NCBI GenBank assembly: GCA_019914945.1
Contig: CM034105.1
Location: 3,224,001 to 3,288,000, forward strand
DNA: 64,000 bases
Reading direction: 5' to 3'
Source: Typha latifolia
Taxonomy: Eukaryota; Streptophyta; Magnoliopsida; Poales; Typhaceae
This document shows, piece after piece, positions 12,251 through 25,473 of the stretch. Each line of letters opens with the position of its first letter. Position 1 is the stretch's first letter. The position numbers and the translations under genes are program-made. The notes under the pieces were generated by a model. The model was not told the DNA's origin and ran no database searches. It saw only the letters and a list, made by a program, of their open reading frames with translations.

Positions 12251-15200
12251 ATGGGTTCGCCGCTTAGGGAAGCGTTGAGCCAGCTCTGCGTAGAGATCGG
12301 ATGGTCGTATGGTGTCTTCTGGAAGGCGATTCGTAGCGGGAATCGAGTGTAAGCTCAAAATTTGAAATTTTCTCGATTTGAATTTTTGTTGAAATTTTTT
12401 ATTTGGATGTTGGAGGAAAGGGGGGGCTGGGATTTTTATGGGAGGATTCTTGTTTGATCCTTTCTTCTCTTTAATTAAACTGTTAGTAGTTCGGGTACCA
12501 TAAGGAATCTGCCTTTATTCATTGTAATTTTCCGGAAACAGTACTCGATTTGTAGTGATAGTTACGCTTTGTTTGTTTCCACGCCATTAATGACATTAAT
12601 TGCTTTGTTGCTTTCCTCTTATTGGTAAAATTAGCTTTCCTTTTTTACATTTTATCCATTTATGGAACTTATTTCTGGGCAAATTAGATGTGGATCAAAG
12701 GTTATAGGTTGGCACCTAATTTGGCTGGCAAACTTGGCAGGCAATTAGTATGGGGAGATGGACATTGTGAAAGAATGTCTGCTGATCCAGTCATCTCTGG
12801 GTTTGAGGCTATGGATTTGCTTCTCAAGGAAAAGATTGCTCTTTGCAGTTCTCGTGAAGGTCATGTTGGTGAGCTTGGATGCCGAGCGGAGGATAGAGTG
12901 ACTACACTGGTTAACAACTTAATGGTACCTCAAGTCCATGTTGTGGGAGATGGGTATGCCTTATTCGGCTCTTATGTCTACTTATCTAGTCATAGTATTT
13001 CTTGTTAAAACAGCTATCAATTTTACTATGCAGGATAATTGGACGAGCTGCTCTAATGGGGAACCATCAGTGGATTCTTCATGACCATGGATCTGTAACC
13101 AAGGTATGCTATTATGGTTTTGTCATCTCTTTATGTTTGTTGATGGAAATTTCTACTTCTTTCCATTAGAGAGAATGGTAGGTTGAGATAGATCTTAATT
13201 ATTGGAGAGGTCTATTATAAAATGGGAAATGTAGTTGTTCTACACTTCTACTTCACATATTATCCTCTCTACTCTTATTTCATCATAAATTTCAAATTTC
13301 TTGTGCATTATCATAGTTTTATTTGTATCATCAGGTGCGCTAATTTACCAGGTAATCTTAGTATGACATTTATCTGTCAATGTTAAATATCTCTGACGCG
13401 TCCAACTGATTTTTCTTTTTTGGTTAATAATTTTCACTGACTCTGACAACCTACCTTTTTTTGCTTTTACTGCTGGATGCCTGTGATAACTTGTGCATCT
13501 GTGCATTTTACTTTGGTAGCTGAATTGTTCAGCTTGTTTTTCCGTTATGTAGGAATTGGCTGAGATGAACCAGCAGTTTTGGGCGGGCATACAGGTCAGA
13601 CAGTTTTGCCATATTCGCTATATCAAAAAGAACCTTCTAGTTTTAGTTGTGTCTTCTCTTCAGCATTCTTATCCTAGTCTGAAGTATATTTGTTGCTGCT
13701 GCTGTTGTTGTTGTCATTTTTTATAACAGACGATTGCAATCATTCCTGTGCTTCCACATGGTGTTGTACAGCTTGGTTCCACCAAGATGGTAAGTTCTGC
13801 ATGTCACCAATATGAAGTCTTGAGAATTAAAGCTACATCTTCTATTCGAATGTACTGCCAACGCTATTCATTAAATATTTAAGCTCTGCTATTTGAAGTC
13901 CTATACCATGTATTTTATGTTAAATATTGTGCTAATCTGCATCAGATGAAGTTCTTTAGATGCTATAAATAATATTTGACATATGAAGATTTATGTTCCA
14001 CTGGTTTTGTTGGTTGGTTCTACACTTATACTGGACTCATATATACACAGAAATAAAAGTTCTCTTGATGACTACGTGCAGGTTATGGAGGATATCAGGT
14101 TTATAAACCACGTAAAGTGTCTGTTTGAACAGTTATGTTGTGAGGTGGGTGTTCCTTTTCGTGGTACAGTTCTGAGAGATTTGAGTCAGAAGGTCTCAGT
14201 ACAGAATTCACTTGGAGTGCCTAATATAGTTTCCCAAACAAGAAATATGACTACTGAAATAAACAGGTCCATGTCTTTAACAAGTGATGGATATAATAAG
14301 CACTTGGAATCTCCAAATTCATCATCTGCAAGCCAACTATCTTGTCTTGCTGTCACACAGTCATATGGCAGAATTGCCTTAGATGTGCCACTAATCCAAC
14401 AAACTAGCTCAAGCTCTCCTATTCTTTTGAGTGGATTCGCTCAACAGATGATCCATCCGCATCATAGGCCTAATTTTCTAAATAATGAGTTGGAAGGTGA
14501 ACATTTGAGATCTCAAATAAGGATCTGCAATCCAGAGATGAGCTCAACCATTGGTGAACTACCACATGATTCAAGCTCTACTCTTACCTCAGATTTATGT
14601 CACAGTAGATCTATGTTAGTGAAAAAGCATCTCTTACCTTTGTCTGGCAATGGAAAACAAGATTCTGCTAAACACAATGGATTTATCCTAGATGACACTA
14701 CAACTGTCCAGCTGGGATCTGATGGGCACAGATTTCCTAGTTCTCTCAAAGATTCTAATGTTCTTTCTCTTTTGGACAGAAGTAAGTTGACAACCAATGC
14801 AAATGATTTTGGAGGTTGCCATTCACATCCAGGCGACAAAATGGAAATTCTCAATAGTCAATGTACTGTTTCCAATAGTGCAAGTATGCCTCATACACTG
14901 AACAGAATAGATGGATCAATAAATAGTAATGCAATTTCAGTAGATTATTTTCCAAACAATGCCACCTCTGTGAACAAAAAGTTTCAGACCATGTCCATTG
15001 CAGAAAACCTGAAACAAGATAACGATTTGTTTCAAGCTTTAGGTGTCCCATTCACTGAACCTGATCAGCAAAGCTTGTTTTTCCAATCACTACGTGGTGC
15101 TTTGCAGACTAGCTGCTCAAATAATACAAATACTATTCAGCAAAATAGTTCTCATCATGCTGTCTTTGCAGAGACTGGTAATTCTGCAGGAAATAAGAGC

Positions 15201-17236
15201 AATACTGAAGTTAGTGATTCATATAGGCTCTTACATGTTGATGAATGGAAATTGCCAGTAACTTCAGAAGCTGTGGTAGAAAATGATCTGTTTGATGCAT
15301 TGGCTCTTCAAGGCAAATCCAGGAGCTTTGATGGTAGATTTGATGATGCATTTGAACATTCAAGTAAAGTAAATGCAATTGAGTTGAGTACAGACATATT
15401 TACTTGCATAACTCAGCAGGATATTGGTCAGCTTATAGGTGCGCTGTACGAAGACATTAGTTTTAGCGGGTTAATTTCAGAAAGTAAACCAGACCAACTA
15501 TTGGACGCTATAGTTTCTAAGCAAACTTCAGCTGGCAAACAGAACCTGTTTGATAATATATCTTGTGATGCATCATCAACAAGGACCAGTAGTTCATTAG
15601 ACAATGCTAACTTGCCTGCATATGTCTGGGAACCATCATCAAAGCAGATGGTTGGCAGATCTTTGGCTGCGGCTCCTATAACTATAAAAAGAGAAACACC
15701 TGCTTCAAGTTCTGTGAAGTCTGTATGTAGTGAGGATAAAATCGAAGGTTGCTCCCAGAAATATACAGGTAAAAGATCTGAAATCAGTCTTTGGGTTGAA
15801 AATTGTCAGAGTGTCGCATCAGATAGTATAACAGCTGGGCATAGTAAAAGGGCTGATGAAGTAGGTAAGTTAAATAGGAAGAGATCTAGACCTGGAGAAA
15901 ATCCCAGACCGAGGCCCAAAGATCGGCAAATGATTCAAGACCGTGTCAAGGAACTTCGTGGGATTGTACCTAATGGGGCAAAGGTGGTCCTTGTTACTTG
16001 AACCTTAAGCTTACTTGCAAAAAAAATTCGCTTTTTTTTCTTTGGTTAAAGAGTACTAACCTTTTTCCTGTTAAATGTATATTGGAGGAACAGTGTAGCA
16101 TTGATGCTTTACTGGAGAAGACCATCAAGCATATGCTTTTCCTGCAAAGTGTCACAAAACATGCAGACAAATTGAAGGAAGCTGGGGAGCCAAAGGTACA
16201 TGGTGCATCCCTAGTTTTTCTTCTTCTTTTTTTGGGTCTGAATAGTGTGTTTTAATGCATGTTATAGTTAGGAAGGTCTTTGTGTTAGACCTTGTTTCTT
16301 CTACTAGAAAACCAAAAATTTGGGGAAACCCCCTGCTGCCTGCTGAGAATCACACACTGTATATTCTTTGAGCCATTGTGCAACACCGCAAATTGTTTTT
16401 GCAAATGACATAGAGACTCTAATTTGATAATACACACAAAAAGTTATATTGCACATCTTCTGTGGTCAACCAGGTTGGTGTTGGTCATTCCCCTCTTTAC
16501 TGGTTTCATATAAATATATGCTTAATCTGCTGTTATATCCAAGTACAACTTTCAGTTGCAAACCTAGTATCTGCCAATTCTTTTACTGGAGCAAGTTGTT
16601 ACTATGTTCCCACTAACTGAAGAGTTACACAACTATAGATTTGGAAACAGTAAATTAATTTAAAAAATTTCAGCTGACTTCTAGCTCATATTAATTTGTG
16701 TATCATATGTATGGCAATCAAAATTAATTTGATAAGTGCTGTCTGCATGGAAACATATTTTATAATAAAAAAAAATCTTGATTCGGCAAATCAATGTAGA
16801 TTTGAAGTTGATGCTTCATACATGTGCAGATTATTAGTAAGGAGGGAAACCTGCTCTTGAAGGATAATTTTGAGGGTGGTGCGACATGGGCCTTCGATGT
16901 TGGTACTCAGTCGATGGCTTGTCCTATCATAGTTGAGGACCTGAACTCTCCACGTCAAATGCTTGTGGAGGTAGTGATTTGCTCTCTTCTCCTTTCGGTA
17001 TGTGCATCTTAATTTTCCTCAACAGAAGTGATTCAAGATAAATTATTGTTTTCTCAGATGCTCTGTGAAGAGAGGGGCCTTTTCTTAGAAATAGCTGACC
17101 AAATTAGAGGATTGGGGTTGACGATCTTAAAGGGAGTGATGGAAGTCCGGAAAGATAAAGTCTGGGCACGATTTGTTGTGGAGGTAATCTACAACCATAA
17201 AATTTTGTTATAATGTATCACACATTCCCACTTGAT

Positions 17237-17267
<31 letters not shown>

Positions 17268-17629
17268 CCTCTCAGAGCACCACATTTCCTTCATCTCTTG
17301 ATTATCTCATGAAGTATTCAGGAGAATGCTCATGTTTTTATTCCTTATCGAATATATGATTAGCTCTTGGGAGTTCATTGGCATATACCTCCTAGGTCTT
17401 GAAGGCTATGAATTTTCTAGCATATGGTGCCTAACATGTTCTAAATCATGAATGCTATATGCCACAGGCAAACAGGGATGTGACAAGGATGGAGATCTTT
17501 CTTTCACTGGTGCATCTTCTAGAACCAACATTTGGAAATTCTATGCTGCCAAAAGTTGTGGGTTTGTCAAGCAACACCTTCCATCCATCTTCAATTCCTG
17601 CCACTGGTTACTCTGACTGCTTGCGCTGA
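12251..17629 (+). CDS. LHW-family bHLH transcription factor (bHLH155/EMB1444/LHL-like), ten exons
   Basis: LONESOME HIGHWAY-type proteins are atypical bHLH regulators; in Arabidopsis LHW pairs with TMO5-type bHLHs to control vascular cell divisions. Exons are 12251-12348, 12741-12953, 13034-13103, 13553-13594, 13730-13789, 14082-15983, 16094-16195, 16830-16970, 17058-17183 and 17468-17629. All junctions are GT-AG and the phases close, giving 971 residues. Residues 1-180 form the MYC/MYB-N-like domain (starts MGSPLREALSQLCVEIGW; later VWGDGHCER and GRAALMGNHQWI). Exon 6 is a long Ser-rich middle. The bHLH spans the exon 6/7 junction (RPRPKDRQMIQDRVKELR, then CSIDALLEKTIKHMLFLQSV, residues about 770-820), with the weakly basic region typical of this family. 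An ACT-like tail follows (residues 830-971). The exon 2 acceptor at 12740/12741 was preferred over one at 12687 because it restores the family N-R-V-x-L-V-W motif in frame. It is convergent with the U-box gene. Confidence 0.9.
17240..17267. repeat. (TA)n microsatellite in intron 9 of the bHLH gene
   Basis: Uninterrupted TA dinucleotides between exons 9 and 10. Confidence 0.93.
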
Positions 17630-18722
17630 GGTAGTGGTAAACTTAATTTTTTCTTCTGGGATGCTGTGAGCGGGATGGGTTTTGCCTGCCGTGACCGGCG
17701 TTCCTGTGACCTGTTTTAACTTTTTGGCTGAACTTGGAAGTAGCTGCATGCCTTCGGAAGCTCTTCAGGAAAACTGAAGACTGTACATTAGTGTGTCCAT
17801 CCTAATTGTGTACACTACCTGATGAACGTTTGGTGTTCTTTGGAAGCTATTTCTGGCTTCTACTGGTTTTGTGAGTTAACAGCTGTTGTTTTTTCTCGAC
17901 ATTTTGAGAAGTGTCCCGGTAGCAGGATGTCTTTGGCTGGCTTCCAGAATGTAGAATATGTTGGCAGGTAGTAGATTTGGGATAATAGGTAATTATGAAC
18001 TTGCTGGATTTGTAATTTGATATATTGCGCAATATTGTTTTTATTTAACTCTGTAAATAACATTATGTACCAAGGCCATCCTCCATTTCCCACAAGAAAT
18101 GGGCTGGCAAAGGCTGGTCTCAGCCTAAACATCGTGCCAGAGCCACTCCTGGCTTACCCATAGGTTGGGCTGGCCTCGGCCAAACTCTGAGTCCGTTTAA
18201 GGATTAGTACCTCCCGAAGTCTTGAGGCTGAGCTTTGAGAAGATCCCCAAGTCCTGTTCTGATTGGACCTATTTTTTTTCTACAATTCGTTTAAGGATTA
18301 TTACCTGGCCGTCTTGCTTGGTCTACAAACTATCATTGCATAATATTCTTTACAAATAATTTAGCCAGGGAAGGAGTCGAATTAGTTGGAAATAACACAA
18401 GTTGCTTCCAATTCTCGATTGAGCCAGCTAAATCTTTGCTCGTCCCACTTCACCCGAAACACCTCTCTAAAAAGGTTCTCCTTCCCTGTATAGAGTTACA
18501 TTGAAATAAAGTCAAGAAAATTGTTTCCCTTTATTCTAGATTATAAAAGTAGAACGCTGGCTTTTCTTTTGGTATAAATAAGCAGGGCATGATTTCATAC
18601 CCCAATGAATCAAGAATTGTGATGTACACTAAAAACTTAAATCAGAACATCCTCTCAGCATATGATATGATCGATCACTCGTTAGTCGTTTCATCCGAAT
18701 CTAAGTCCTTGTTTTGTATCAC
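17630..18722. other. Convergent 3' flanks of the bHLH and U-box genes
   Basis: No gene is seen. This interval must hold both 3' UTRs. A patch at about 18060-18260 with repeated 'ggctgg' and 'ctcggcc' motifs is GC-richer than its surroundings and reads like a fragment of an older repeat, without definable ends. Confidence 0.5.
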
Positions 18723-19958
18723 TTAATTAGAAGGATACAGAGCCAAGAACTGAGGAGACAAACAAGGAGAACTCCTCCAAACACTCGAATGCAACCTAAG
18801 GATTTCCCTCGCCTTCTCCTTGGTCTTCTCCCCACACTCCCCTCTCACCACCAAGCACAGCTTGCAGACCGCCCGGACTTGCACCATCTCCTGCAGAACC
18901 CCCGCCGTCGCCGCGTACCGCGACACCGACGCCAGAACCCTCACCGCCCTCTCGCTGGCCGCCTCCGAGACCCTGAAAATCTTCTTCGACACCACCGCGA
19001 TCCCAGCCGGGTGCCTCACGAGCTCCGCGCGCCCCTCGGCGCACCCGCATAGCCGGTCGAGCACCACGAGCGCCAATTCGCACACCCTCCTCTCGGATTC
19101 TTCTAGAAGCATCTCGACGAGGACCGGCACGGCGCCGGCGCCGACGGCCTTGATCCGATTCCTCCCCAGTGGACATACCACGGCTAGTACATGCAACGCT
19201 GCCTTAGTTGCATGGCACGAGTTTTGATCACGTACCACCTGAACAACCTCGTCGAATAGCTCTTGCTCTAAGCTACTCAACTTGGAAGCTTCAACTACTC
19301 CGGTTAAGGACTTGAGCAGTGAGATCGCATAGGCTCGTGACTGGTAACTCGATTGTTGCAGTATAGTCGTCAACGACTCGATAAAATTGCCGTGTTTGCT
19401 GATAAGATTTAGAAGGCCCTGTTCAGATATTTGGAGAGTATGGAGAAGGTTGAGTGCTTCATCGCATGCAGCAGTAGACTCTCCATCAATCTCATCCCCT
19501 CTTGATGAGCTGCTCTTAACTACGATGGAAGCTAAGAAGTCAACTAGGCCAGAAGTGGACTCGACGCATCTCTTATTCCTCTCGCTCTCTGATATAATCA
19601 CGCGCAGTTTTCGAAGAGAACTCATCTGCGTCAATGGCTTCTTGGCCTCGTCCAGGAGAAGGGCGATCTGAGTCTTGTTGACCGGCGGCTTCGGCGTCGG
19701 GAACCTCTCGATGCCGTCCGATGCGTTGACGGTGCACCACGCCTGGATCAGACGGCGGAGTGTGTGGTTCGGGGTGAGCTCGGCGTCATCGGGCAAGGGC
19801 TGCCGCGTGACCGGGCACGTGCCGTGCTTCCCGGCAAAGAGCCACTGCTCGATGCTTTCCCGGTCGTACGTAATCCCAGTGGAGAGGGTCACCGGATCCT
19901 TCATGATTTGGAGAGAGATGGGGCAAAGGAAGTAAGTTGGGATCTCTACTTGCTCCAT
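18723..19958 (-). CDS. U-box E3 ubiquitin ligase, PUB22/23/24-type, single exon
   Basis: Plant U-box (PUB) proteins transfer ubiquitin from an E2 to bound targets. The PUB22/23/24 group damps immune and drought responses in Arabidopsis. The 411-residue protein starts MEQVEIPTYFLCPISLQIM, and the U-box occupies residues about 7-82 (motifs DPVTLSTGITYDRESIEQWL, CPVTRQPL and LTPNHTLRRLIQ-WC). A linker with T-P-K-P-P follows, then helical ARM-type repeats to the C-terminus. The ATG at 19958 gives exactly the usual family start. There are no introns, as is typical of the group. The 5' half is GC-rich. A TATA motif (minus strand) lies at 20036-20045. The long opposite-strand frames are shadows. Subfamily identity is confident; a one-to-one orthologue cannot be assigned. 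Confidence 0.93.
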   Translation of the reverse strand: MEQVEIPTYFLCPISLQIMKDPVTLSTGITYDRESIEQWLFAGKHGTCPVTRQPLPDDAELTPNHTLRRLIQAWCTVNASDGIERFPTPKPPVNKTQIALLLDEAKKPLTQMSSLRKLRVIISESERNKRCVESTSGLVDFLASIVVKSSSSRGDEIDGESTAACDEALNLLHTLQISEQGLLNLISKHGNFIESLTTILQQSSYQSRAYAISLLKSLTGVVEASKLSSLEQELFDEVVQVVRDQNSCHATKAALHVLAVVCPLGRNRIKAVGAGAVPVLVEMLLEESERRVCELALVVLDRLCGCAEGRAELVRHPAGIAVVSKKIFRVSEAASERAVRVLASVSRYAATAGVLQEMVQVRAVCKLCLVVRGECGEKTKEKAREILRLHSSVWRSSPCLSPQFLALYPSN

Positions 19959-20035
19959 TGATGCGATCAGCTACAAGAACTTGGAGCGAAGAAATAGGTG
20001 TTGGAGTTGAGAGGGGAAGATTATGGAGATCGATG

Positions 20036-20045
20036 TTTATAAATA
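20036..20045 (-). promoter_or_regulatory. Probable TATA box of the PUB22/23/24-like gene
   Basis: The minus strand reads TATTTATAAA, ending 78 bp before the ATG at 19958. That is a suitable distance for a leader of about 45-50 nt. Confidence 0.5.
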
Positions 20046-21395
20046 CGTGGGGAGATTCAAAACTCTTATCGAAGTCCACGCGTAAATTATTGTCTTTCTT
20101 TTTTTTCGCGTCGGAGATGGAGGGGGGTTGGAAGCTCAGAAGGTTGACAAAAGTTAATTAAGAACATGGAATAGTAAACCCAAGACGGCTGGCTCTACAC
20201 CGTTAACTTATTATTTATTTGACCTTCTCGTTTCTATTGAGAGATGCAAATAGAGACAGTGCTCTCTTTGACCGCCAACGTTTTGGATGTTGGATGACAA
20301 CTGTTTGAGGTTATTTATTTGTACGTCCCATCTAAAAATTAATATTACATATATACTTTTCAAAACATATGACATCTCTCAATTACTTTCAAATTAGTAA
20401 TTTACTAGAAAATGATAAAAAAAAACTATCCTTATCTAAGAAAAATACTTCAAAACTAGATTAAATATATTTATATATTTAAATTTTAATATTTAATCAA
20501 CTCTATTTAAAAACATTATGAGAATAAGATATTTTTAAAGGGCTATTCTTTTTTTGTGTGCATATTTATACCCTCTTAAAATCTCCAATTTAAGTGTAAA
20601 TCTATAAGATGATAGTAGTAAAAATACCTTTAATTTAATACACTTTGACATTTTCTATTGATACTACTTAACATAAATAATAAACTCGGAAGTCGATATA
20701 AATGAGAAAGGAAAAGCATTTTTCTACGTTAGTTATTGTAAGTAACGGAAATCTAGTTGTAGGATAATAAAAAATGACAAAAGTTGTACGTGTTTTAAAA
20801 AAAGTATTGGTAGAAGAGAAGAGGTGGACTTTTACGAGGGCGGTGAGAGGATCCATGTGCATGGCCGACATAGTTGTACAAATTTCTAAGCCAACTCAAT
20901 CGGAGTGCAATCGTTACTGTTTGACTTCTTCTTCCCATAAAAATTTAAATTTTGTGAAACAAAACTTGTAACAGGAAGGAGTTCTTCCTTTCTGACTTCC
21001 ATTTCTTTCCCAAATTCAAATAACCTTCTAGTTTTGATTTCCGTCACTCCAAGGACTCGTCTACCTACGTCCAACGCCGACATTGATTAACGAAATACAA
21101 CTTAAATTGTTTTAATTCAAAGTGGTCATACTTAGTCGAAATGAACACGATTAGTATGCGTTATTGGATCGAACGTTGCCGAGAGCTCGGTGTTTAAAAC
21201 TAATTTGAATATGAGGTTGGAGCTTTAAAACAAGCTTAATTTAAGTTTAAATTAAATAAGAGTAGAGTATGATTGGAAGACTCGCTTAGAATAATCCTAA
21301 GAGGGTAAAAGATGATATGAATTACTAGATCAAAATTTAATAGTCTGAAACTAATATAATTTAATTCATATCTTATCTCTCTGAGCTAAAGCAAG

Positions 21396-21405
<10 letters not shown>

Positions 21406-21465
<60 letters not shown>

Positions 21466-21477
21466 TATTATTATTAT
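21406..21477. repeat. Compound (CT)n-(TA)n-(TTA)n microsatellite
   Basis: A CT run to about 21448, TA to 21464, then ATT/TTA trinucleotides. Confidence 0.92.
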
Positions 21478-21890
21478 ATAAGTGGTGTGGATATTAATGT
21501 TTCAAGGCGGGATGCGTGATGGGTTAGGGCAGCGTTGGAGCAGCGGAGAAGAATAAAAATAAATAGGAGCACATGGATGAATTTGACGAGGAATTAAAGG
21601 CAACCTAACCCCATCCACTTTGAATGCTATCTTAAATCTTTTTTTTTTCTCCTCCTTTTTAAATAAATATATTTATAGTAATTTAAAAACAAAAAATTAA
21701 TTACAGTTTTAATTTTAAAATATAATTATTTTAAATTTTAGGACTAAATTATACTTAGGGTAAATAATATAATTGTTGAATATTAAGGATAATTTTTGTA
21801 GTTTCATTAAAAAAAGAGCAATTTTGTCGATTCATAGTAACCTGACTGGATGGCATAGCTCGTTACCAATTCAATTGTATTTTCGGTGTG

Positions 21891-21894
<4 letters not shown>

Positions 21895-21929
<35 letters not shown>
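21895..21929. repeat. (TA)n microsatellite
   Basis: About 17 uninterrupted TA dinucleotides. They give rise to a spurious Tyr-Ile repeat frame. Confidence 0.93.
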
Positions 21930-21931
<2 letters not shown>

Positions 21932-24900
21932 GTATTAATAATATATTTCTCAAATTACATATTCACCAATATATATCTTAATAGAGTGTTTCCTCTTTAT
22001 TTTTCTTCTAATATTATGAATCACTTGTATACTGTTTTATATATTGGTAAATTAATAAGGATTTTTAATTATAATTTATTGCTCTCGCATGTAACTATTA
22101 ACATTAAATATAGCATTTGTATCTTAACGACAACCATCTGTTATAACTTAGCAGCAAAATATGAAACAGTAATAGCAAATAATTTTGCAATAATAGTCAT
22201 AATTTTCATAGGCCATGACAGATAAAGATGTGTATAATCTATATGCAAATAGGTTAATTTAAAGTAGTTTTCTTAAGCACAGGTATGATAAATTTCTCAT
22301 ACATACCATCTTTCTTCGCTCTTATATAGTTATATACCTAGAAAACCTCAAATGGGTTTGTAGTCGTACTAAACACAGCAAGGCCCAATCCAATTTATTG
22401 GTGGCCCAAGTAGATACAGCCCAGCATAATTACTTTGTCATAGTTTGTTCGAGAAATATTAGATCAAAGTCTTCTAGTTAAAGCTACAAATATAGATCCC
22501 CATTTTAATATATGTGTATGAGAACTAAGTCAAACATCAAAACAGCTTATTAAATATGATACGATTAACATTCAAACGAGTGAATAACAAGTACGTATAC
22601 AGCAACGTAGCAGTTTTGTTGTAGAGCAAGCAAATTAACCAAACGTAAACGCATGCATGCATGATATTTTTATGGCATCGAGCACCACGTACAAGAACGT
22701 ATCACACTAATCGATGTAACATGGCATAAGAAAATTTAAAAATAAAATAAAAAATGAACGCCATCTCATTCATTCATCTGCTAAGAATTTTGCCACCATT
22801 TAAAATTAAATTTCCCAAGGCCGGCAAGGAAGCTGATACTTTTATGACAAGTTTCGATTTGAGCGTTTATCTATGTTTAATTAAAGTAGGAGAAGTGACA
22901 CTAATACAATCTATTTGTGTAAACAATTGCTAGTTGACCAGTAGATCTGTCAATTAGTACTGTGCAGTGGTCTTAGTCCAACAACATCAAGAGACAAAAG
23001 AAGTCAAACAATTAAAAAACAAAGTCCCAAATAACTCCACGTCTAATACGTTATCTTCATGATAATCCAATATGCAAAGACTAATTTCTTGGTAGATTTA
23101 AATGGATTCTTTTTCAGATCTTTATCATCCAAACTCGGTATATCTTCTATATCCCCCCAAAATAAAATAAAATAACTAAAAATTTATAAGGAAATACCCT
23201 AATTCTTGAATTTTTATTTTTATTATCTGAAAAAATCTCTAATTTAATAGCTACTAACATAATATATATTCTCCAAAAAATATATAATAAAGACACCTTT
23301 CAATAAGGTCTGTCTATCCCTAATTCCTTATACAATCAATTTACAAATAGTTATTAAGGTCATTATTATGCATCCATAGTTAATTTAACTCATCATATGG
23401 TAATCATATATTATGTAGACTAACACCGTAATGTTTTTAAGCTGAGAAAAGAAACATTTCTTATAGAAAGTTCTTCATAATTTCCCTGAAAATAAACTTA
23501 TATACAAGGAGATTACACCTAGAAATATCAATGCTACGGGTATACGTTGATACTTGAATACAGTCCAATAAATTATATAATTAAGATTGCTTAGAAGTTT
23601 ATTCCGTAGAATATAACCTAAATCAATTCATCAATTGCCACCCCTCACCATAGTTGGCCTAAATTTAATGGCCTTACCACTCAGATACAACTGTTAGATA
23701 AACTTAAAATGGGAATACATACACACACACACACACACATATATTTATATATACTTGGCTCAAATGCATTGCCTTCAAGTGTATACGTGTAGTCTTCAGG
23801 TTACGATAAGTACTAATTCTAATCTTTCTCGGATCATGGGCCAATTAATTTCTTGGATCATGCATGTTCATGTGCGTGCCCTAACTGCCGAGTCCGTTGA
23901 AGGGCAAATCCCGAGATTGATTACTTCATGCCCAGTGATCAAGTTTTCTATGATCAAAGTCAAAGCTTCCAGATGAAAAGGAGAAAATGATAAGATAATA
24001 TCTAGTATTAAGGGAAACCCAGAATAAGGGAATTGAAGGATAGCACTATTTTTTATATTTATAATTGAGTGCTTATTTTTAGGGTCAGTTATATTTTGAC
24101 CTCCTCAACTATTGCTCGGTTTTATTTTTACTCTAACTACCTAAGTGTATTACTAAGCTTTTTTCATCGATATATTGTTAAAGATTTTGTTAGGAATAAT
24201 GTTTAAAAATTACCTTTCATCTTCTCCGTTAATGACTTCTATAATAATAATCTCTCTAATTCCTTCAAAACTCTACTTATACCCTTATCTCGCATCTCAT
24301 TGCTCCGCTGTCTTTTCCTATAAGAGAAGAGATGATATAGGAAAAGAGAAAAGAAAATAAGAAAATGATATAAGAAAAAAAAGAAAGGGAAAGAAAAAAG
24401 TCATTAAGAATATTTTTGTCCATCTAATTATTTTATCAAAATTTTAATATTATTTATAATGAATTAATTTTTTAAATTTTTAACAAAGAGACTTAGGGAT
24501 ACAACTAGATAATCTATGGAATATACGTGTCCACTTTTTCCATGAGATGGTGCAAGTGATATGGAGTGATAATTAAGAGAGGACAGAATGTAATTAAATA
24601 TTTTTTCATTCATATATTTAGTGTTTAGTTGCAATTCAATAATAAAAATGTATAAATAATGATTATGAAAGGAATAAATTAGAATAACAGGGCAAGTAAA
24701 GGAGTATGGGACATGCTTGCAAATCAGCAAACTGCAAATATCATTTTATCATGATTTCCTTATGAATAATGTCTCACATAGCAAAAATAGTTTTAAGTGA
24801 AAATGAAACTGCTATAGATTACTAGGTCTAAATTTGATAAACTTGCTTCTTTCAATTTATGATCCTTATTAAAACAAAAAAAAAATAGTCTCCTTCAATA

Positions 24901-25091
24901 ACGTTGGAGCTAATGATTTGATTGCTCAATCAATGTGATAAATGGCCACTTTTTTCACGTAGAAGTTGTGAATAGGTAAATGGAATCCCAAGTGTATCTT
25001 TCTTATCAGCAAGAACACCCACATCCTATAGAAGTAGGTCCGAATGAGATGGAACTGATGTGGTCTATGATCTCTTCCACAAGAAAACAAG

Positions 25092-25127
<36 letters not shown>

Positions 25128-25473
25128 TTGATACTGTTCAAGTCACTGTCTATTGTGACTAGTCACATTTTAGAATAGGGTCCACAGTACATCATGCCAC
25201 CATAAAAACTAATGCTCAATTGCCACCAAAGAGAGGACAAAAGTAATTAGATCCGGTTAGCAATTACAATTAAATTGCCAAGGAAATGTGGCATTTTTAT
25301 TGCATGTATTCTCATTTCACAAGTGTACATCCTACTACATAAATCTTCTCATGCGAAGAACCTTAATCGATCACCATCTAATCCCACTCTCTCCACATCT
25401 TAATCTGTAACCTTTGAAATAAAAATCAAGAAGCGGAATTAGTTAAGAACACGCATACGTATACAAATCTTAA

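Larger units (their letters stand above)
20046..25473. other. 5.4-kb gene-poor AT-rich region
   Basis: No supported gene. It contains a (CT)n-(TA)n-(TTA)n compound repeat at 21406-21477, a (TA)n run at 21895-21929, an (AC)n run at 23719-23738 and a (CT)n run at 25095-25123. The stretch 24050-24480 has the 'gtcagttatattttgacctcctcaactatt' style common at the ends of decayed plant DNA transposons; I could not delimit it. The open frames here are AT-driven and carry no motif. Confidence 0.45.

Noticed and set aside
18796..19227. Several 110-135-codon frames overlapping the PUB22/23/24-like gene
   Set aside because: Shadows of a GC-rich coding sequence with Arg/Gly/Ser-rich products.
21773..22225. 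150-codon frame spanning a (TA)n run
   Set aside because: Mostly Ile/Tyr/Asn from AT-rich sequence and the TA repeat. Starts at a non-ATG codon.
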